A stretch of DNA of 64,000 nucleotides from Stropharia rugosoannulata. Taxonomy: Eukaryota; Basidiomycota; Agaricomycetes; Agaricales; Strophariaceae. A program made the position numbers and the translations under genes. Below the pieces are notes generated by a model. The model did not search any database. It saw only the letters and a program-made list of their open reading frames with translations, and had not been told where the DNA came from. This document shows, one piece after another, positions 59,290-64,000 of this stretch; position 1 is the first letter of the stretch, and every line of letters begins with the position of its first letter. The stretch covers positions 744,001 through 808,000 of the forward strand of contig JANCIK010000007.1 of assembly GCA_028532985.1 (NCBI GenBank), given 5' to 3'.

Positions 59290-59650
59290 AATTCTTTGCA
59301 GTGAAAGAGCCAGATGCCCGGGTTGTCCGCGACTATACCTGACGTCGTGGGTGTGGTAGCTGGCTTGATCAGTTCTTGTTTACATGTCGCCCACATATGC
59401 ACTTACTACTGTACCTGCAGGCCATTTAAGCGCCCATCATCTGTTTTAGGCTCCGACTCGCTCACCGCCGCTGCCCTTCAAATATCAAATTTTCTCTTCA
59501 GTAACTCTGAAGCCACTTCAAGCGGAACGCCTTCAAAAGCTATGCATATATCTGGCACCGCTGAGACTACTAACGCCGACAGAGAGGAAAGAAAAGCTTA
59601 CTTGGTGTGCCTTTGGGTTCTGACAGCTTTTTTGTCTACCCTATGATACA
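59290..59650. repeat. Mosaic of duplicated neighbouring sequence
   Basis: Bases about 59,298-59,345 closely copy part of the ferroxidase gene (about 60,243-60,292), including the shared stretch CGGGTTGTCCGCGACTAT. Bases about 59,366-59,455 resemble pieces of the SHMT 3' flank (GTTTACATGTCGC and GGCCATTTAAGCGCCC). The rest, to 59,646, is an open frame ending in EERKAYLVCLWVLTAFLSTL, a tail-anchor-like helix. Together this looks like shuffled duplication debris between the orphan gene and the ferroxidase. Confidence 0.6.
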
Positions 59651-59722
59651 ATGAAGTATATTACAACAATTGGTACACTAGTAAGTATCCCAAAGAAATC
59701 TGTTTTGTAACATGATTTATAA

Positions 59723-62143
59723 CTATGGCTTGACTCTGCTAAAAAGCGGCATTTGCACCTCGTCCATGTCTACGTCCTTGGTCCATCGCATCTTCTCCTC
59801 CCGCTTCTTTGCAGAGGATCTGGTGTATAATAAGAAGCAGACCATCGTCAGGAGAGCGGCAAGAATGTATCTGTATATTCTATAGTGTATAGCATTAGTC
59901 AAAGAGCCTTTTATGATTTATAATTACACCCACATTAATTGTTGTACGGCACCATCCAGAACCGCCCAGCTGTCCATCTTCTTCTGCGGGTATGGACCGA
60001 GCGGTAGACCCGTCAAATCCGTCGCCGACTGCCTCCCCGCCGCGTTTCCTGACGTAGGCATGCCGAGTGCTGCACAGTGATCCATCATAATTGGTGGCAC
60101 GTCATCCTTCAGCTTCTGTGCCTCCAGCGGCGCCTCTACCAGCTGGATTGCGAGGCCAACTTCGAGGTGCCATTCGACATGACCTGCCGGTGAAAAAATT
60201 GAGCAGGTGAGTATTTAAGGTGTATACACAATAGAAATTACTTACAGTGGAAGAGCCAGACACCCGGGTTGTCCGCGACTATGCGCAACGTCGCGGATTG
60301 CATGGGCCCGATTTGGATTGTGTCCCGCCGCATGGGATTTATTTGTCCTTCAACGACCGGCGGGTTGAGCTTCGGGTCAGACGACGTGTAGTCCTCTGAC
60401 CTGCCGACAATCATGAAATTATGGCCGTGCAGATGACTGTAGGAGAGAAGGATATTCTGAAATTAGAATGTCTATAATTTGGCTATAAAGTACTAACAAG
60501 GGATGCTTCCCATCATCGCCATTCTTGACGACGATGTCCACCACTTCTTGGTGGTCTACAACAAAACTCAGAGGACCATACGCGCCCGGGATGGTCGCGT
60601 TCTCGCCGAGCGTCAGGGCGGAGAAGACGGCAGGTACCAGGGGTTTGTTGTAAGTCACCATGTTGAACATACCGCGGTTCGTGCCGTCGTCCATGACGTC
60701 AAACAGGACTTCGAGTTCTATGGTTTTTGTCGCGTGCGGCTGTGCGATGGGATGCGCTGGGACTAGTGCAGTGTCGTTCACTTCGTAGTACGCGGGTATA
60801 GCGCCCAAGTCTTGGAGAGGCGCGGACGCGTTATAGGTGATCGACGAGGTGACATCTACAGGAGGTATTATGCCAATGATTCCGGTAACGAGGAGTGCAA
60901 TAACTTACTTGGATTCAAGGCCTCTGGCGTGACATCGAACATGTCAATATCCATATTCGCATGTATAGCCCAATTGCTAAGTGTGTCTTTACGCGCCGTG
61001 ACGAGCACAGAGTACCGCTGTGCTGCTGTGACACTGAGCAGGTCAATGGGCGCCTCTTCGATGTCCACCTACAAACTCAAGTCATTAGAATTGGCCGAGC
61101 AAGTACAAATACGAGTCTTACGCCGTCGACCTCGATTATGCGCATGTCATGACCATCTATCCAAAAGAAAAAAGCAGAGAGTGCGGATGTGTTTACGATG
61201 CGCAGACGGTAGGTCTTCCCGGGCACAAATGGAAGCGTCGAGTCCTCGTTGAAACCTACAGCACTGGGTGTGCTCCCTTTCTTAGAGCGCATATATGCAC
61301 CGTTTTGGGAGAAATAGATCAGACCAGAGTCTAATAGTATAATTAGGGTTACTTTTGCAAGTAGCGGAGGAAAAGCAAGATTCATAACCAACCTGGTACT
61401 GGCTCCTCCCCATCTGGATTTTCAGTGCTGACAAACTGCTTCATAAGGACAGAATGTTCATCGTGGTACCAGTCGCCCAGCACCACTGTGAATTCATCGT
61501 CGTATTTGTATATTTCTTTAGGTGGGCGAATAATTAAGGGCGCCCGCAGGCCGTCCACATAGTGTCCCTGTACATACACGCATTTTATAAGTAAATGCTT
61601 CTTTTATGAGTACTTTTAACTTCCGGGACTTACAGATGCGTGTGCATGTACCCAGTATGTACCCCATTGGCCCGACGCGTTCACCGGGACCACATAGTCG
61701 AATTTCCCGCCTGGAGGGATTCCGCTGTGAGCAGAAGCGACGCATCAGCTAAACTGATTACACGACACGCGTGAAACGTTAAGTGTTCACCATTCTGATG
61801 CACCCTGTGCACCGTCCATCCACGGCACGCCTTTGAAGAACATCCCATGGTGGTGCAGTGCAGTGACGTTTTCGAGGCTGTTCGTGGCATGTACGACCAG
61901 GACGTCGTCTGAGTTCACTTCTATGGGAGGTGGGCTGTAACAGATGTGTAAACCAAGACTCCTTCGAACTTTGAGTCCGACGACTTACGGCCAGGTGCCG
62001 TTGACGCCTACCGCCCGTCGCGGTAACAGTCCATCAGGATTCACGCTGTCAACGTAGGTTATATTCCACCATACTTCGTGTACGTGTGCGAAGGCGGGTA
62101 CTGCCACGAGATAAGAGAAGGCGGTGACGACAGCTAACTTCAT
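59723..62143 (-). CDS. FET3: Fet3-type multicopper ferroxidase
   Basis: Plasma-membrane multicopper oxidase that oxidises Fe(II) for high-affinity uptake with the Ftr1 permease. Start MKLAVVTAFSYLVAVPAFAH at 62143 is a clear signal peptide, followed by VWWNITYVDSVNPDG. Copper motifs in order: LHHHGMFFKGVPWMDGAQG, TYWVHAHASGHYVDGLRAP, HLHGHNFMIVGRSEDY and LFHCHIEWHLEVGLAIQL. INPMRRDTIQIGP is characteristic of Fet3 rather than laccase. The last exon, 59723-59870, joins at a GTGGGT donor (59,933) to give one membrane helix, IYILAALLTMVCFLLY, and a basic cytosolic tail, the Fet3 topology. About ten introns interrupt the gene and internal edges are approximate. No Ftr1 gene is present within the window on either side. 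Confidence 0.92.
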
Positions 62144-62523
62144 CCTGCCGGAGGTGGTCCACCAGCTTGCTACGAACAGAAAGTTGCCTGAATCATCAGA
62201 TATGAGACGGCAATATAAGCGTTTATGTTTTGTGGTACTAAGAAGTAGCGCACCTGTCTCAAAGTTTGCAACTGTAGAACGAGAGTGGAGGTGAGTGGAA
62301 ATGGAGGTGAAGACTCAATTGCCGCACCTTCGCCTGGCGCTAAGCGATCTAATCTGATAAGCCTTCCAGGCATGTGCAAGCCTGCAGCACAATTTAAGGA
62401 TGGGCGATAACCCACCATATACGCGGCTTTATCAAAAAAAACTGACTGAGAAGCAAATTAAATCAAGCTAGATATATTGTTAAGATACACAGCCTAGGCT
62501 TTCCCCGTAACAAATCTGATTGT
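62144..62523. other. Intergenic, FET3 upstream
   Basis: Promoter side of FET3 and 3' flank of the Nudix gene. I looked for GATA-type iron-repressor sites (WGATAR); one AGATAT and one GATAAG occur, too few to claim regulation. Confidence 0.35.
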
Positions 62524-63437
62524 CTACTTAGCTTCACCATACCACCACCTAAACGGCTCGTAAACGTCTCCTTTCCGAGTAAAATCGGCCCTTCCAATGA
62601 ATTTCCGCTTGGAGAGAAGAAGGGGAAACCAGACCCAGTCTGTCTCCCACATTTGCGAGAAAGGAATTTCGGGATATGAGTCCTTATTCGGGGCTGACGT
62701 TGGGTCGTCATTACCCTGAGTAGATCTCGTGGAGAACCATTCTGGCCGCATCTCATCGGTCCTAGGTATTTATTAATCTTCAAAGTACTGTGTGTTGGGC
62801 CAGAAACGTGAAAGTAATCTCACTCGGTAATTTCACCATCATACTCTTCGGCCCGGTATATCTCAATTTGAAACGCAAAGTCAGCGTTTTCGGCGTGAAA
62901 GAAGAAGCTGCCTGCGTGTTCGAGTTTTGCTTTTACACCAGATTCTTCCTATTCAAACATTATACGGAAATTTATTGCAGTCATGAGCCTAGTTTAACAA
63001 GCTGCTAACGCACCTCTAATTCTCGAGCTGCGGCTTGCAGAGAAGTCTCCCCAGGCTCTACCTTGCCACCTGAGATTCTGCATTAGATGGACCAGATTAT
63101 GTCATTATGAGGCTCATCAATACGTGCCAAATCCATTATACCTTGTTTTCAAATGATTTCAGTTTCAAAGTGCCATCATAAGGGGTGACAACTCCTTACT
63201 TTCCCTTGCCAAATCCTCGTTTTTTGTAACCAAGAAGCACCTAGATTATATTGGGGTTAAATTGGGCAAATGTGTTATAAAGTAAAGACTCACTCTGTCA
63301 TTTTGTACGATAAATGCGTTCGTGTAGTGTTTGACCTGTTCGAACGGAAGCCATGAATTTTCAGCGCCACCACTGGCAAAGTGAGTGAATTTCGCATCCC
63401 CTTGCGAAGTAACTCCAGGAGGTAGAGTATCTGACAT
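62524..63437 (-). CDS. Nudix hydrolase, MTH1/NUDT1-type (oxidised purine dNTP pyrophosphatase)
   Basis: Predicted to hydrolyse 8-oxo-dGTP and related nucleotides, keeping oxidised bases out of DNA. Exons run from 63294-63437 (MSDTLPPGVTSQGDAKFTHF) through 63200-63240 (VLLGYKKRGFGKGK) and several more to a stop at 62524. The Nudix box is complete: GKVEPGETSLQAAARELEEE followed by SG. C-terminal family signatures are TDEMRPEWFS and FSQMWETDWVWFPLLLSKRK, matching MTH1 around its base-recognition Trp/Asp. An N-terminal extension of about 35 residues precedes the domain. My splicing gives YNGFG-TIS-GGK where MTH1 has WNGFGGK, so one junction near 63,070-63,150 is uncertain or the site differs. A segment near 62,690-62,720 could also be an unspliced short intron. 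Confidence 0.85.
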
Positions 63438-63878
63438 GAGTGATGACGGAGATATAGGAAACTGACACGCGTCGCGACGCGTGTCACTTAGCCCGCCCGT
63501 GAGAATAGAACGGACGTTGCCGTCCGTCATTCTGGACTTGGCGTAATAAGAACAATAACCGACATGCGCAACTTTCCCACAATCTTCTTTAAGTAACACA
63601 CAAATTCCTTTCAAGGTATAAACCGATTCAATTTTGTTTCTTCTTTCTGCCTCCTTTTATAGTCTCTACATACTTTTACCTAATCACGTGTTTTCCCTGT
63701 CTCGCATACGCCCCTTCGTTGATCAAGTACCCTATGTCCTCTTATTTCCCTTCCTAATGTAACTCTGCTTCGTCGCTAAACTTTTTATGTTCAATACGGA
63801 CTCTAACCAATCTTTATCAATGGAATTGCTGTTCTTGCTCACCCAAGAGCATTGAATCCTGAACACGGAGGCCGCAAT
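63438..63878. other. Intergenic, divergent promoter region
   Basis: Lies between the Nudix gene (minus) and the truncated plus-strand gene. Contains a near-palindromic CGCGTCGCGACGCG around 63,468-63,481. No TATA box seen. Confidence 0.35.
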
Positions 63879-64000
63879 ATGCTATTTGACATCAATCTCA
63901 ATGTTGAAGACAATTGGAAACGGCCGACAATTGCTTTGGGTCGCTACTTTCTCAATGACGATTTGATCAAAGTTTCCTGGGAGGAGAAATTCTACAAAGC
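63879..64000 (+). CDS. Start of an unrecognised gene, truncated by the window end
   Basis: From ATG 63879 the frame reads MLFDINLNVEDNWKRPTIAL, then GRYFLNDDLIKVSWEEKFYK, and runs off the end. Composition is convincingly coding (acidic/aromatic mix, no stop for 41 codons). The same frame is open upstream to 63,809 without an ATG, and those codons (IAVLAHPRALNPEHGG) also look coding, so the true first exon may lie further left. Function unknown. Confidence 0.5.
   Translation, partial: MLFDINLNVEDNWKRPTIALGRYFLNDDLIKVSWEEKFYK

Noticed and set aside
60503..60766. Plus-strand open frame across the ferroxidase
   Set aside because: Antisense shadow of an exon whose minus-strand translation contains clear multicopper oxidase sequence.

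Overview
The window reads as nuclear DNA of a filamentous basidiomycete, most likely a mushroom-forming agaricomycete. The evidence is dense 50-65 nt GT-AG introns with CTAAC-type branch sites, a non-classical G-alpha subunit of the kind expanded in agaricomycetes, F-box proteins, a Fet3-type ferroxidase, and an unclassified integral membrane protein family. No organelle, plasmid, phage or CRISPR signature was seen. Exons were assembled by hand from open frames, splice consensus and protein-family expectation; no alignment or RNA evidence was available, so exon edges are predictions.

Layout, left to right. 0.9-3.2 kb: bZIP transcription factor (+). 4.7-7.3 kb: disordered orphan protein (+), 5' exons unresolved. 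9.5-11.1 kb: fungal seven-helix GPCR (+). 11.3-16.2 kb: divergent pair encoding the beta (-) and alpha (+) subunits of a two-subunit biotin-dependent acyl-CoA carboxylase with a shared 281-bp promoter. 17.5-17.8 kb: 53-residue Lys/Ala/Pro-rich protein behind a clear TATA box. 19.3-21.1 kb: small minus-strand candidate gene and an ADP-ribosylglycohydrolase (+). 21.6-22.2 kb: ATP synthase subunit K homologue in four tiny exons. 22.8-25.2 kb: long disordered protein with a short coiled coil and DFGDF-type and acidic-Trp motifs. 25.8-27.0 kb: mitochondrial ornithine-type carrier. 27.5-30.6 kb: peroxisomal ABCD half-transporter. 32.1-33.4 kb: F-box protein. 34.8-35.5 kb: Rrg7-like mitochondrial protein. 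35.9-38.3 kb: G-alpha subunit (-), P-loop split over micro-exons. 38.3-47.1 kb: about 8.8 kb with no supportable gene. 47.1-49.6 kb: second F-box-like protein. 50.8-52.5 kb: multi-pass membrane protein with a frame change. 53.1-54.6 kb: decayed leucine-rich/F-box-like relic (-). 55.2-57.0 kb: cytosolic serine hydroxymethyltransferase. 58.0-59.2 kb: unknown protein that may be tail-anchored through a 27-nt intron. 59.3-59.65 kb: mosaic of duplicated neighbour sequence. 59.7-62.1 kb: Fet3 ferroxidase (-). 62.5-63.4 kb: MTH1/NUDT1-type Nudix hydrolase (-). 63.9 kb to the end: start of a further plus-strand gene.

Most genes look like single-copy housekeeping or signalling genes without operon logic. 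The one evident functional pairing is the carboxylase alpha/beta pair. A looser theme is organelle metabolism: ATP synthase subunit, ornithine carrier, peroxisomal fatty-acid importer, Rrg7, SHMT. The GPCR and the G-alpha are both signalling components, but nothing here links them. No wholly new system was demonstrated. The best leads are the carboxylase subclass, the tail-anchored orphan with its mosaic neighbour, the adaptor-motif protein, and the unusually small exons and introns in several genes.
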